This document shows positions 41,974 through 52,489 of a stretch of 64,000 nucleotides of DNA, in pieces (within the stretch, counting starts at the first letter, position 1; every line of letters starts with the position of its first letter). Origin of the DNA: Pythium myriotylum (Eukaryota; Oomycota; Peronosporomycetes; Pythiales; Pythiaceae); NCBI GenBank assembly GCA_023091665.1, contig JALJCQ010000014.1, positions 1 through 64,000 on the forward strand. The letters are read 5' to 3'. A program made the translations under genes and the position numbers. The notes below the pieces were generated by a model. It made no database searches and was not told the origin of the DNA. It saw nothing but the letters and a program-made list of their open reading frames with translations.

Positions 41974-42831
41974 ATGACGGTCACGGTCGAAGTCTTCCGC
42001 GTGATCGCGAGCTGCACGACACTCGTAATGTTGCTGAGTCCAGCACCATCGATCATCGCAATCGCACGAAACAAATCGACAAGCTTTGCGTCGATCGTAC
42101 CACTGGTCTCACTGTTCAACAATGCTCATGCGATGTACGTATCGTGATTTTACACCCGTATTTATTGCGTCTCCCAGTTTCAGCTGACTTGCTATATCGT
42201 CAGCATGATTTTCGGCTATCTCTCAAAGCAGTTCTTCCCCGTGTTCTCATCGTTTCTCGCGGGGGAGATCCTCGCGATAATTTACATATCGGTCTTCTAC
42301 TACTACTCACACGAAAAGTCCAAGGCCCACAAGGTGTTTCTGCTTTTTGGGATCCCCGACCTGCTTATGGCAATTTATGCGTTTTTGGGTGGATATGGCG
42401 TCACGGGTCAGACACGCCATGAGACTGGTCAGATCATGGGGTATGTTACGATCCTCACCAGTGCGCTGTACTACACATCACCCATGGAACGTATCGGCCT
42501 CGTGCTGCGGCATCGCTCTGCAGTATTTTTCAACATTCAGATGCTCTGCGCTGGCCTCCTCAACAACGTTGCCTGGGTCACGTACAGTTCTATGGTTGGC
42601 CAGTGGATCATCTTCGCGCCGAACGCGTTCTGCACTTTCATGGGCATCGTGCAGATCGCCTTGTACTTCATCTTCCACCCCAGCACCCATCCATTGAAAC
42701 CCGATATGGACCTAGAAGCCGGGGAGGCCGCGACCATCACCTCAATTAGTGGCGACTTGAAGCTTGAAGATACTCACGAGTTCGTGCTGGTTGCTTCTCC
42801 TTTGAGGCCGTTGCAGTCGAACGAGAAGTAA
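41974..42831 (+). CDS. SWEET-p sugar transporter, 262 aa
   Basis: Exons 41974-42134 and 42204-42831 (69-base intron, donor GTACGT). MTVTVEVFRVIASCTTLVM start; LSPAPSIIAI at the TM1 kink; NKSTSFASIVPLVS (Ser for the near-invariant Gly of KSTG). Repeat 1 ends NAHAIMIFGYLSKQFFPVF. Loop YSHEKSKAHK; GGYGVTGQTRHETGQ. Repeat 2: SPMERIGLVLRHRSAVFFN, AGLLNNVAWVTYSSM, APNAFCTFMG. Tail EFVLVASPLRPLQS, seven residues from the end. Confidence 0.92.
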
Positions 42832-44304
42832 ATATGCACAGTCCAAAAAATTTTAATATCAAAATAATTACATCTGACGTGCATTGGTCGCGATCACACA
42901 CACGAGTCTAGCACACCACCCCCATCCCGTAGGGTTGACGGCCTGACAGGGCCCTATTAGACCGTCGGACGCTATTGGTCTAACGCATAATAGTCTTGCG
43001 ACCTGCCCTCAAAAATCGCTACTCTCGGTTAACAATCGTTTACCTCCTGCCACCGATCACAATTGTTTAAAACATGTCCTGGCTATGCATCTAATACTGG
43101 ACAAATTAGCGACCAATGTAGCCATCTCTGACTCAAGCAGTTTAAAACGCATTCAACCCAACTGGTGCAACTTTCCGAGCGATTGTCTGAAGCCTTCGTG
43201 TTCGCAGCGTAAAGCCGTCGAATTAAATAGTCGAGATCAACTCTTGAGTGAACAAGTTGTTTTAAAGCAAACCAAATGAGTGTATGCAAGCCAACTCAAT
43301 CGAACAAGCAAAATAAACATAGACACTGTTGTCGTAACGAAGTATTTTCCACCAATTCCGCCCCTTGAAAACGGGTCCCGTTCGTTTTTGTTCAATCGAT
43401 CCCTCAACTACTCTCGCTTAGGTTTTGGTACTTAATGTCCCGCAGGGCTGCCACACATATCGACTCGTAATATTTGTTTACGTCACAGACGAGTTACGAT
43501 TGCCAGACGCATTTCGTCAACTGAGCCGCCTTCGAAGAGTCTACAAGTGATGCTCCTCATTTGAACGACCACTGCTCGTACTACTAGGAAGCCACACCAG
43601 ATAGTGTGAATTAGTGTTCCGCTGGTTTATCCAAATGGCTTGAACAATTCCGCTTGGGTCTCGCACACATTTCATCCATGAGCACATCCTGTCTTGGCCG
43701 AACTGTATCTCGTCTACCGCACAAGTTCACAGCCGTACGACGGAGTGAGCCTTGACGTAGTCGAAACCTCATCCTCGACTCGAGAGAGACCAGAGAGCCT
43801 GCTGTTTGAACTTGTCAAGCCACCAATAGCCTCGTATAATGGCTAACTGAGAAGAATGGAAGTGAGTAAGTATACGGAAGCGCGGAAGTGACAGGAAAGC
43901 GAAAAGCTGTTTGTGCGATCATCTGGTTGATCGAATGCGAAAACAGCCCATTGTAAATAGCCTCCACAAACGAGTACCCCTCTCTTGGGGACGACCTTCC
44001 CGGTCCAAGTCAGCCAAGGATCGTGCAACTGTAGGACCTCTGCCTTCAGTCGTGCCGTTGTTGGATGAGCTGATGAGAAGGCAACTGTACCAAGTCACCA
44101 TCTGCCGTCTCAACAGAAAACGCGCCTTCACGCTATGCCAATTGTATCCAGTGACCATCGTCCAATCAGATCATGGTTGAGAAGGCAGCACATCCCACTT
44201 TTCTGGTAGGCGTGGACCTCGCCACATCGGTCCTTAAACGCCTGCCTCCACGCTATTCTCTGAGGGACACCCTTCGTCATTTGCGAAAACGCCTCCGTCC
44301 AGCC
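42832..44304. other. Long spacer SWEET-p / SWEET-q with composite motif
   Basis: 1.47 kb, the largest gene-free gap inside the array. Holds one copy of the recurrent unit (GTTTAAAAC 43065, TGTAGCCAT 43117, GTTTAAAAC 43140) and a degenerate extra GTTTTAAAG near 43259. No coding sequence recognised. Confidence 0.5.
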
Positions 44305-45182
44305 ATGACGGTCGCACTTGATGTCTTCCGCGTGCTGTCCTCGATCGCCTTGACGATCATGATGCTGAGTCCGATCCCACAAATTCGCCAAGTACTCAAG
44401 AACAAGTCCACGGGTGTCGGCTCCATCGTGCCACTCGTCTCTCTTTGCGCAAACTGCAACACAGTGTACGGGTTTGGGGTAATGGTTGTTGGATTGAATA
44501 TCAACGCTGATTCTATGTCGTGGTCGATAGGATGATGTACGGATACCTCACCAAGCAGTATTACCCCGTATTTTCGACCTTCCTCACGGGCGAGGTGCTC
44601 TCGTTCTTTTACTGCGCAATTTTCTACTACTACTCGCACGAAAAGCCGAAGGCCCACAAGTTGTTTTTGATTTTTGGGATTCCCGTGATCATCACCAGCA
44701 TCTACGGCATCCTCGGCGGCTACGAACTGCTGGGCCAGTCTCGCCACGACGTGGGCAACGTTATCGGCTACATCACCATCCTCTCGAGCGGACTAGTGTA
44801 CATGTCCCACTTTGAGCGCATCCGCCAGGTCTTCCAGCACCGCTCGGCCGTATTCCTGCAGATCCACATGATCTGCGCGGGTACGCTCAACAACTTCATG
44901 TGGATTGGTTACTCGCTGCTCAAGGGCGAGTGGATCATCTTCGGACCCAACGCATTCTGCTTCACCATGGGCTGCACGCAGATCGCACTCTACTTTGTGT
45001 TCCACCCGAGTAAGCACCCGCTCCAGCTGCCTGAGAAAGCCAAGGAGAACCCGGACCTCGAGCTCGCCGCGACGTCGTCGACGACCAACAAGACGGGAGA
45101 GGCCGCCGAGAGTCCTTGCTACGCCTCGGTTGCCTCGCCGCTGACCCCACCAGTCACTGAGATGCAAGGCAGTAAAAAGTAA
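44305..45182 (+). CDS. SWEET-q sugar transporter, 270 aa
   Basis: Exons 44305-44465 and 44531-45182 (65-base intron). MTVALDVFRVLSSIALTIM start, LSPIPQIRQVLKNKSTGVGS. Repeat 1 ends NCNTVMMYGYLTKQYYPVF. Loop YSHEKPKAHK; GGYELLGQSRHDVGN. Repeat 2: MSHFERIRQVFQHRSAVFLQ, where His replaces Pro of the SP(F/L)E motif at the TM5 kink, then AGTLNNFMWIGYSLL, GPNAFCFTMG. Tail SPCYASVASPLTPP. Its stop is 79 bases from that of the convergent ABC transporter. Confidence 0.92.
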
Positions 45183-45261
45183 CCCTGTAAGTCCAACCGT
45201 GTCTAAAATTTAGAGGAATCACAATTATGATTGCAATCAAGGCGTAGCGAGTTGGTCTTTA

Positions 45262-48200
45262 TCATGGTGAGATGTTTCTCTTGCCAGAAACTTCACGCAG
45301 AAACTTTTCGAGGTACCCTCCTTCCTGCATGAGATCGAAGAAATGCCCCGATCCTTTGTTCACCAGCTCGGTTGGCGATGCGAATTCGATAATTTCACCT
45401 CCTTCTAAAACAACGATGCGGTCCGAGTCGAGGATCGTGTCTAAACGATGCGCGATCGTCAGCACTGTAGACTCCGCAAACACATCGCGAATGACCCGTT
45501 GCAACTGAATGTCCGTCTCGCGATCGATAGCGGCAGTCGCTTCGTCAAAGATGACGATACGGGACTGACGTAGGAGCGCACGAGCCATGCATAGCATCTG
45601 CCGCTCGCCAACACTGAAGTTGTCTCCGTTCTCTTCAACAGCACACTCAAGCTTCTGTTCCTCAGAACCAATGCGATCGCTGAGGCCTACGCGGCGAATG
45701 GCGTGCCACAGCTTGTCATCAGAGTACTCATTGAAAGGATCCAGGTACGCGCGCAGCGGGCCTTTGAATAGTACAGGGTTCTGGGGGATGATGGACAGTT
45801 TCTCACGAAGCGTTGCGAGACCGAGCTTGGCGATGTCGACGCCGTCGATGCGAATGGTACCCGAGGCAAGCTCGTTGATGCGGAAGAGAGCCATGGTGAG
45901 ACTAGTTTTTCCCGCGCCGGTGCGTCCGACGATCCCGACCTTAAGGCCACCCTCAACCCTGAACGTGACTTCTCGAAGTACGAGCTTGTCATTGACTTTG
46001 TACCGGAAAGAGACGTCATCGAATACAATCGCGCCATTGGATGGCCACTCTGGATGCCTTGGCGGGTCGTGGGAGAGATTGCGACGAGGAGCTTCCTGGG
46101 GGATGTCGATGTATTCTTGCACGCGCTCGGGGCTCACCATGATGGTTTCGATGTACGCGAGCGAGTCAACAATGTTCTCAAGGTTTTGAGAGACGTTCAA
46201 CGCGTAGGAGAACGCGAGGCCGATAACAGCAGGGCTCAGCTCATCGTGGAGCACCACGAGCGAACAGGTGACGATGAGCACGAGCGCGCTGCCTAACAAC
46301 TGGATGCGGAGGGAGAACCACTGCGACACGGAGAGCTCAGCGTACACTATCTTGGTAGCACCGTCAAGCTTTTGAAAGTTCGTCGACTGGAATCGCTCAA
46401 TCTGGTATGAACCATAGGCTCGCAAAACAGAGACGCCATCGACGGACTCGGAGAGATGGCAAAGCACGGGGGCTTGGGACGTAAGAGTGAGCCGTTGAAT
46501 TTCGCGAGCTGGCTGAATGTAGAACGAACCGAAGGTCGCGTAGAGGTACGCAACGGGAAGCAAGAAGATGGCCTTCCACTGGATCACGATAGCGGCTGTG
46601 AGCGCGCAGCTACCGACGGAAAACACTTGAGCGAACAAAGAACCAAACGCAAACGGTACATCGTCGTCGATCGCGTAAATATCGCTGCCGTACCGCGTCA
46701 GGATGCGACCTATGGGGTTCACATCGAAGAATCGCATAGGTGCAAAGATCAGCGAATGCGTCATCCTGTCAAAGAGATATTTAGCAGCCTTGAGACCAAA
46801 GAACGTGACCATCAGCGTTCGCACCAGCACCATGGCCGCTGAGAGAAGGCCGAGAGCTGAATACACAGTCAATCGATACGTCGTGGACATCTCAGATGAT
46901 GCGAGCTCGGTTCTCTCCGCGACTCGGACGCTATCACCCGACCAACTGCTCAGCCAAAAGTCGCTCGCCACTTGCAGCGACTGCCAGAGCACCTGGGATA
47001 GTACGATTACTGAAACAACAGGGAATCCGCCCACCGCTCGGTAGTACCCAGCAAACACGTGACCACCCGTTCGACCCTCTGCACGGAACTCATCTTGGAT
47101 CAGCTTGCCGCTCTCGGTTGCGGTCTGGTCCTTTGTCAATTCAGTGCTCGAATGTGTCACAGTCGCAACCCGGACAGTGTCCATGACCTCTGGCTTTCGT
47201 GCCGCCAGTGGTGACATCAGTGGCTGGTATGGCGGCTTTGTCAACGTTTTCCTCGTCTCTACTAGCGCACCGTTCTCATCGATCGTGATCGCATGCGTTG
47301 CGTGCTCAGACGCGATGATTTCTGGGTTGTGGGTTACCAAGATGATTGTCTTGTTGCGCAGCAAACTCAGCAGACACTTGGTGAAGATTTCGTTCTGCAC
47401 GGTCGCGTCCACGGCCGACAAAGGCGAGTCCAACAGGAAGATACTGGCGTCACTGTAACACGCGCGAGCCAGCGCGATGCGAGCCTTCTGGCCGCCCGAC
47501 ATGTTCACGCCTCGCTCCCCAATCTCGGTCAAGTCTCCAGCTGGAAGCGACGCCAAATCCGGTAGGAGTGCACATGCTTCGATAACCTTATTGTACTTGT
47601 TGCTTTCGAATGGCAGACCAAAGAGGATGTTGTCGCGCACCGTCATGTTCTGGATCCACGGCTGCTGCGAGCAGTACGCAATGCTGCCACCGACGTAGAC
47701 GGTTCCGCTCAATTTAACAATTTCGCCGAGAAGCGCCGAACATAAGGACGATTTGCCGCACCCGACAGAGCCGTGGACGACGTAGAAGTCACCGACTTTT
47801 ATCTCGAGGTTGATATTGCGCAGCACGGAGGTGGTTTGGTCCCAGCCAAAGGACGCATTTTCCATTGCGATGATGACGTCTCTCTTTGCATATTCTGCCG
47901 CTCGAGGGTCACTCGCTGTGATGATGCCACCTTCGTCGATCTCGGGGAGGCTTAAGAACTCGGTGACGCGTTCAAGCGCCACTTTGGACTGGATGACCCT
48001 TGTGATGACGTGAGTGATGAAGCGCAGGGGGCGTCGGATCATTTGGAAGAGCGTTAAGCTCGTGAAGACGACAGCAGGCGTCAGCTCTCGCTGAAGCACA
48101 ACCGAATAGACACCAAACGAGGCGATGCTGATGAACACCGGCATTCCCCACATCAGCACGAGGCTCGCGCTGAAGTAAAGTCCACAGGCCAGAAGGTCTC

Positions 48201-49101
48201 GGAGCTCCTTGGTTCGTGTGGTTTGGATTTCCTCGAGACACCTCTCTTCCCATGCATTGTACTTGACAATACTGATCGCTTTGAAGACTTCGGTCACCTT
48301 TTTCATGCGCGCATCTCGACTAGAGCGATAGACGCGTGTCATTCGGAACGTTCCCTTCGAGATCACGTGGTTTATAATCAGCGTGATGACAATGATTCCG
48401 ATTCCAGCAAACGCCGCTTCGTGGAGAAGTCTGTAAAGCATGAAGCTCACGATCGATATTTGCAATGGCAAGAGCCACAGCTTGTGCACCGTGATGGAAA
48501 GACTGCGAACCGCGTCGCTGTCTGACGTGTACATGTTAGTAATATCGCTCGTGGACTTCTCCATTCGGGACTTGGTGCTTAGACGCATGGTTTTGTCGTA
48601 AAGCAGCGACTTGACGCAGCTCACAAATTCCATTGCGACGAGCTGGGACTCCATCGTCGTGTAGTTGTCCACGAGTGCCTGCAACACTTGCGACAGCGTC
48701 ATAGCAACCACCCAGACGGAAATGTCTCCTACCGAGAACGTTGCGTTCGTGAGGCTCGAGACAACGTGGTTGAGAACCAACGGACCGACGAGCGACGCCA
48801 ACAAGCCTACGAGTGATGCGATCCCCGTCGCGAAGAAGCGCAAGCCGAAGAGTTTAATGAACGACCTCGGAATGGATCGCGAGAATTTGAAAGACTCCAT
48901 GAACCTAGCTGACAAGACCTTGGACTGGCGTTGCTTTTCCAAAGACCAGATATCATTCGCACAGAGTTGCTTGCGCTGACCGAGTGCCATGAGCGGCGAA
49001 ACCCACGTGAGCAAGAGGCGAGAGCCCCACCATGCGTTGCTGCGCGGGTTCGACGGCGGGGCCGCGGCTTCGAAGGTGGCGTACTTGGCTGGCTGGCCCA
49101 T
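45262..49101 (-). CDS. ABC transporter, ABCC/MRP subfamily, 1279 aa
   Basis: Full-length ABCC exporter without a TMD0 domain, single exon, ATG at 49101. A short cytosolic head with SRLLLTWVSPLMALG precedes TMD1 (about 90-370). NBD1 has Walker A GSVGCGKSS (about 442), signature MSGGQKARIALARA and Walker B IFLLDSPLSAVD (Asp for the catalytic Glu, usual in ABCC). TMD2 follows (about 690-960). NBD2 has Walker A GRTGAGKTS (about 1057), signature FSVGERQMLCMARALL, Walker B IVIFDEATAAID and switch His in TIAHRLDT. Such pumps export glutathione or other conjugates and xenobiotics, at the plasma or vacuolar membrane. It splits the SWEET array into two blocks and is convergent with SWEET-q. A functional link with sugar transport is not implied by the sequence. 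Confidence 0.95.
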   Translation of the reverse strand: MGQPAKYATFEAAAPPSNPRSNAWWGSRLLLTWVSPLMALGQRKQLCANDIWSLEKQRQSKVLSARFMESFKFSRSIPRSFIKLFGLRFFATGIASLVGLLASLVGPLVLNHVVSSLTNATFSVGDISVWVVAMTLSQVLQALVDNYTTMESQLVAMEFVSCVKSLLYDKTMRLSTKSRMEKSTSDITNMYTSDSDAVRSLSITVHKLWLLPLQISIVSFMLYRLLHEAAFAGIGIIVITLIINHVISKGTFRMTRVYRSSRDARMKKVTEVFKAISIVKYNAWEERCLEEIQTTRTKELRDLLACGLYFSASLVLMWGMPVFISIASFGVYSVVLQRELTPAVVFTSLTLFQMIRRPLRFITHVITRVIQSKVALERVTEFLSLPEIDEGGIITASDPRAAEYAKRDVIIAMENASFGWDQTTSVLRNINLEIKVGDFYVVHGSVGCGKSSLCSALLGEIVKLSGTVYVGGSIAYCSQQPWIQNMTVRDNILFGLPFESNKYNKVIEACALLPDLASLPAGDLTEIGERGVNMSGGQKARIALARACYSDASIFLLDSPLSAVDATVQNEIFTKCLLSLLRNKTIILVTHNPEIIASEHATHAITIDENGALVETRKTLTKPPYQPLMSPLAARKPEVMDTVRVATVTHSSTELTKDQTATESGKLIQDEFRAEGRTGGHVFAGYYRAVGGFPVVSVIVLSQVLWQSLQVASDFWLSSWSGDSVRVAERTELASSEMSTTYRLTVYSALGLLSAAMVLVRTLMVTFFGLKAAKYLFDRMTHSLIFAPMRFFDVNPIGRILTRYGSDIYAIDDDVPFAFGSLFAQVFSVGSCALTAAIVIQWKAIFLLPVAYLYATFGSFYIQPAREIQRLTLTSQAPVLCHLSESVDGVSVLRAYGSYQIERFQSTNFQKLDGATKIVYAELSVSQWFSLRIQLLGSALVLIVTCSLVVLHDELSPAVIGLAFSYALNVSQNLENIVDSLAYIETIMVSPERVQEYIDIPQEAPRRNLSHDPPRHPEWPSNGAIVFDDVSFRYKVNDKLVLREVTFRVEGGLKVGIVGRTGAGKTSLTMALFRINELASGTIRIDGVDIAKLGLATLREKLSIIPQNPVLFKGPLRAYLDPFNEYSDDKLWHAIRRVGLSDRIGSEEQKLECAVEENGDNFSVGERQMLCMARALLRQSRIVIFDEATAAIDRETDIQLQRVIRDVFAESTVLTIAHRLDTILDSDRIVVLEGGEIIEFASPTELVNKGSGHFFDLMQEGGYLEKFLREVSGKRNISP

Positions 49102-49840
49102 CGACGTGGATGCGAGAAGATTGGCGAGTGGGAGAGATTTTCTAGCTGGAAACGTCTGGAACCAACGAAGACGTCAGATTGTTGAGCCGGTGCAAACCTC
49201 TTGCAGCATTTTAGGTCTGGGAATGATGGTGAGGAGATGGTGGATGAGTCGGCGTGGTGTGAACTGGCAGACAGCGGTTGGTCAGAATGCTCGGCGATCG
49301 TAAACATTGCATCCACAATTCTGTATTATGGGTGACCATTCGGTCTCTCAATCCCCTCAGTGACCCACTCAGTGGATGGATTGTGGGTGCGGGGCCAGCT
49401 CCTAGCTTGTTATCTTGTCCAATCCGGTTCATATTCAAGGTTTCACGACGACTGGCCTAAAATTCGGGTTGGAATACCCAATCTCCAACTGAAGACCGGC
49501 ACCGGATTAGATTGGCTGTAGCGTGACAAACTCCGAGTCTAGGGTTCTAGGTTGTCCGGATGGCAGGCACATGCCAATCTCACTGGCTTGATTGACAGCT
49601 TGAACTGAGGACAAAGCGAGTGTTATCCATATGATCTCAACGATATTTCAGTCCCCTTTAGCCAGAAGAATGCAACCTTGCCAGCCACCTGGCAAATACA
49701 TATTTCTACGAAGCAGTGTGGAACTTCGAGTTCGTACGCACATTCTAAGCTGCCGGCTCCGCTGCTGCGGATAGTTGTCCTGGGGTTGTGAGGTCGACCA
49801 ACAACCCAGTACGTGGAATAATGTCTAATTGAGGATTGGG
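49102..49840. other. Spacer, ABC transporter promoter and SWEET-r 3' flank
   Basis: 739 bases; no gene recognised. Both neighbouring genes are on the minus strand, so it should hold the ABC promoter near 49102-49350. Confidence 0.45.
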
Positions 49841-50653
49841 TTACACTTGATTCAGTGGAGACAATGGCGACCGGAGGGCTACGAAAGCCAATGAGTCTCT
49901 TCTATCATCTCCAATGTCATGAATCTTCATTGGTGAGAGAACCAACGACACGGAGGACCGACGCTGTTCGGCTTCTTTGATCTCGACAGGTTCGAAAAGA
50001 AGGGGGTGCTTGGAAGGATGAAAGACCCAGTACAGAGCAATCTGTAGCAGGCCTAGCACGAGCAGGAACGCGTTGGGTGCAAATACCATCCAGTCGATAT
50101 CGAGCAGACTGTAAACGACCCATGAGGCCGAGTTCGCTGCTCCAACAGTGACGATTTGGATAGGAATGAAAATAGCCGACCGATGCCGAAACACCAAGCG
50201 GATCTTCTCAAGTGGAGACGAGTACATCACGAGCGACGATGTCATACCAATATAACCGACTACTTTCCGAACGCTTGAGTAGCTCTGGCTGGTGTATCCA
50301 TTTGCACCAAGGATCGCGTAGAGCGAGTTGATCACCACGACCAGTGCGAAAACGGCCATGCACTTGCGAGCATAGCCCTTCTCAGTCGTGTAGTGGTAAT
50401 AGACGCCCACATACACGCAGGCTGCGAGTACACCGAATGCGCAAGTGCCAAACAGTGCGATGTAGTCTCCCGACAAGTAGCCGTAGGTCATCCAGATATG
50501 TGCGTTCGAGACCATCGAGGCGAGCGGAAGAAACGGCATGGGGCCCGTCGACTTGTCGCGATCAATCTTGAGCATCGTAGGGACGGGACTGAGGAACATG
50601 ACGGTGTTGAGCACAGTCGCGAGAACGCGGAAGATCTGGACAACGACACCCAT
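49841..50653 (-). CDS. SWEET-r sugar transporter, 270 aa, intronless
   Basis: Minus strand, one exon. MGVVVQIFRVLATVLNTVMFLSP start. With SWEET-s it forms a distinct pair: DKSTGPMPFLPLASMVSNAHIWMTYGYLSGDY. These two are the only array members that keep the Trp of the canonical plant N-C-x-x-W-x-x-Y-G motif. Loop YTTEKGYARK; GANGYTSQSYSSVRK. Repeat 2: SPLEKIRLVFRHRSAIFIP, GAANSASWVVYSLL, APNAFLLVLG. Tail AFVALRSPLSPLNQV is the very C-terminus. The intron site is perfectly closed. Confidence 0.92.
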   Translation of the reverse strand: MGVVVQIFRVLATVLNTVMFLSPVPTMLKIDRDKSTGPMPFLPLASMVSNAHIWMTYGYLSGDYIALFGTCAFGVLAACVYVGVYYHYTTEKGYARKCMAVFALVVVINSLYAILGANGYTSQSYSSVRKVVGYIGMTSSLVMYSSPLEKIRLVFRHRSAIFIPIQIVTVGAANSASWVVYSLLDIDWMVFAPNAFLLVLGLLQIALYWVFHPSKHPLLFEPVEIKEAEQRRSSVSLVLSPMKIHDIGDDRRDSLAFVALRSPLSPLNQV

Positions 50654-51021
50654 GGCTTTTCACGAGATTTGTCGACTGAGACGAACGGAGACCATGGCCC
50701 ACGACTTGTCAGACGTGTCCTTTTGCGTGAGCAGTCGCACTGGACCGAGATCTTGCAAGAAGATCAGCGAGATGACCTTAGAGGGCTTTCAACCAATGAC
50801 CACGCGGGGACAGGTCGCGTCGGCCGTCGACCGCGAGCTGCCATCTCATCAAAAAGATTGTGAGCAGCTGGGATGCAAAAGGCGGTGTGATGAGTCGAGT
50901 ATGCACGACGGATTGACACCAGTGGGAACACCGTGTTTTGATCAAGTCAGAAGTGTAGCCATGTAGTAATGGGTGAATTTGTTGAGGGGGAGTGACAACT
51001 TAAAAAAAAAGGAAACGTTTA
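50654..51021. other. Spacer SWEET-r / SWEET-s
   Basis: 368 bases with an open minus/plus shadow frame but no motif. TGTAGCCAT at 50954; an A9 run at 51003. Confidence 0.4.
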
Positions 51022-51831
51022 TTATGCTTGCTGGAGTGGGGCCAAAGGAGACCGCAACGCGACGAACCCAGGTGTAGCTTCTTTGGTGTCGTCGAGCGTG
51101 AGAGTGGACGAGCGGTGGCCACCGGCGTCTTCCTTCGCAATCGCAAGTTCGAGATCGTCGACAAAGCTCTCGTCGGTGAATGGGTGCTTGGACGGGTGGA
51201 AGACCCAGTAAAGAGCGACCTGCACGACCCCTATCACGAGCAGAAACACATTGGGCACAAATACAATCCAATCCCTGTCGAGGATTGTGTAGATGACCCA
51301 AGAGGCAGAGTTGGCTGCACCGACGGAGACAATCTGGATCGGGATGAACACAGCCGAGCGGTGCTTGAACACGAGACGAATCTTCTCGAGCGGTGACGTG
51401 TACATGACGATCGACGACGTGGTCGCGATATACCCGATGATCTTTCGGACATCGTCATAGCTCTGGTTGGTGTACCCGTTTGCACCGAGGATCGAGTACA
51501 GCGAGTTGAAGAGAATCACAGAGCCAAACACGGCCAAGACCTTGTGGGCATAGCTCTTCTCCGCAGTGTAGCGATAATAGATGGCGACGTACACTAGTGC
51601 AGCGAGCACGCCAAACGCGCACGTGCCAAAAAGCGCCACATAGTCTGCCGACAGGTATCCGTACACCATCCATACATGGGCATTCGACACCATGCAGGCC
51701 AACGGGACGAACGGCATGTGTCCAGTCGACTTGGTGCGGTGGATGTCTCGCATCGTCGGGATCGGACTCAAGAACATGACGGTGTTGAGCACGGTGGCGA
51801 TGTAGCGGAAGATCTCGACGAACACTCCCAT
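51022..51831 (-). CDS. SWEET-s sugar transporter, 269 aa, intronless
   Basis: Minus strand, tandem partner of SWEET-r with high protein identity throughout. MGVFVEIFRYIATVLNTVMFLSP; TKSTGHMPFVPLACMVSNAHVWMVYGYLSADY; YTAEKSYAHK; GANGYTNQSYDDVRK. Repeat 2: SPLEKIRLVFKHRSAVFIP, GAANSASWVIYTIL, VPNVFLLVIG. Tail GFVALRSPLAPLQQA at the C-terminus. No intron. The M-P-F after the TM1-TM2 loop resembles canonical eukaryotic SWEETs more than the rest of the array does. Confidence 0.92.
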   Translation of the reverse strand: MGVFVEIFRYIATVLNTVMFLSPIPTMRDIHRTKSTGHMPFVPLACMVSNAHVWMVYGYLSADYVALFGTCAFGVLAALVYVAIYYRYTAEKSYAHKVLAVFGSVILFNSLYSILGANGYTNQSYDDVRKIIGYIATTSSIVMYTSPLEKIRLVFKHRSAVFIPIQIVSVGAANSASWVIYTILDRDWIVFVPNVFLLVIGVVQVALYWVFHPSKHPFTDESFVDDLELAIAKEDAGGHRSSTLTLDDTKEATPGFVALRSPLAPLQQA

Positions 51832-52489
51832 GGTGGTGAAGGCGACGATGTAAATTTGAAAATGATACTGGAAGCTCTAGAAGCTGCGGTTGGCTTCTAG
51901 ACGCCGTGAGGGCGACAGCACGGATCTAGCCGGATCGCCATTTGCATGCCACGCGAGGATTGCGCCATGCGTCCACCAAAACCACTTTCAGCCAATGAGG
52001 CCACTGATTGACACCCCTTTCTTGTCGTCTCCGCCAGTCATCGACGGCGTTGACGCTGTTTTAAACAAGGAGTGATCACGATGGCTACATTCGACTCTTC
52101 TAAAACCGATGTATCCGGAGAATGGCTACACTCGCACAATCCCTGTCATCAGCAGGAATCAACGCATTGGAACCGCAAAGACGCGAGAGACGTTTGTTTT
52201 GTTGCAAGTGGGGTCTATTGATCACAAAGAAATGTATCCTAATAGACGCGAGACGCTTTTGGCACTCGTGGCTACGTTGTGCGTGAATTGAGAATTTTGA
52301 GTTGAGATATGGAACTGATTCAAGCACCCTCGAAGGGGCGGCGGGATGTTTGACTTCGCATCTGTTTCGGGTTCAAATCTCACGCAGAAGTGAGTTTTTT
52401 CGTGAACGGACATCTACTTCTCCCCGAAGCCGACTGTACACCATATTCGCCACTGGAAAGCCATTTTCATTCTCGTCCTCACCTTGAGA
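51832..52489. other. Divergent spacer SWEET-s / SWEET-t with composite motif
   Basis: 658 bases. Carries GTTTTAAAC at 52058 and ATGGCTACA at 52081 and 52122, the recurrent unit in reverse orientation. A short inverted repeat GAAGCTCTAGAAGC lies near 51869-51882. No gene. Confidence 0.5.
51852..51865 (-). promoter_or_regulatory. Initiator-like site, SWEET-s
   Basis: On the minus strand TCATTTTCAAATTT, one mismatch from the TCATTYYNCAWTTT core, about 20 bases before the ATG at 51831. Confidence 0.55.

Noticed and set aside
43083..43290. Two overlapping small frames in the SWEET-p/q spacer
   Set aside because: About 65 codons each, no motif, and they overlap the composite repeat unit; chance frames.
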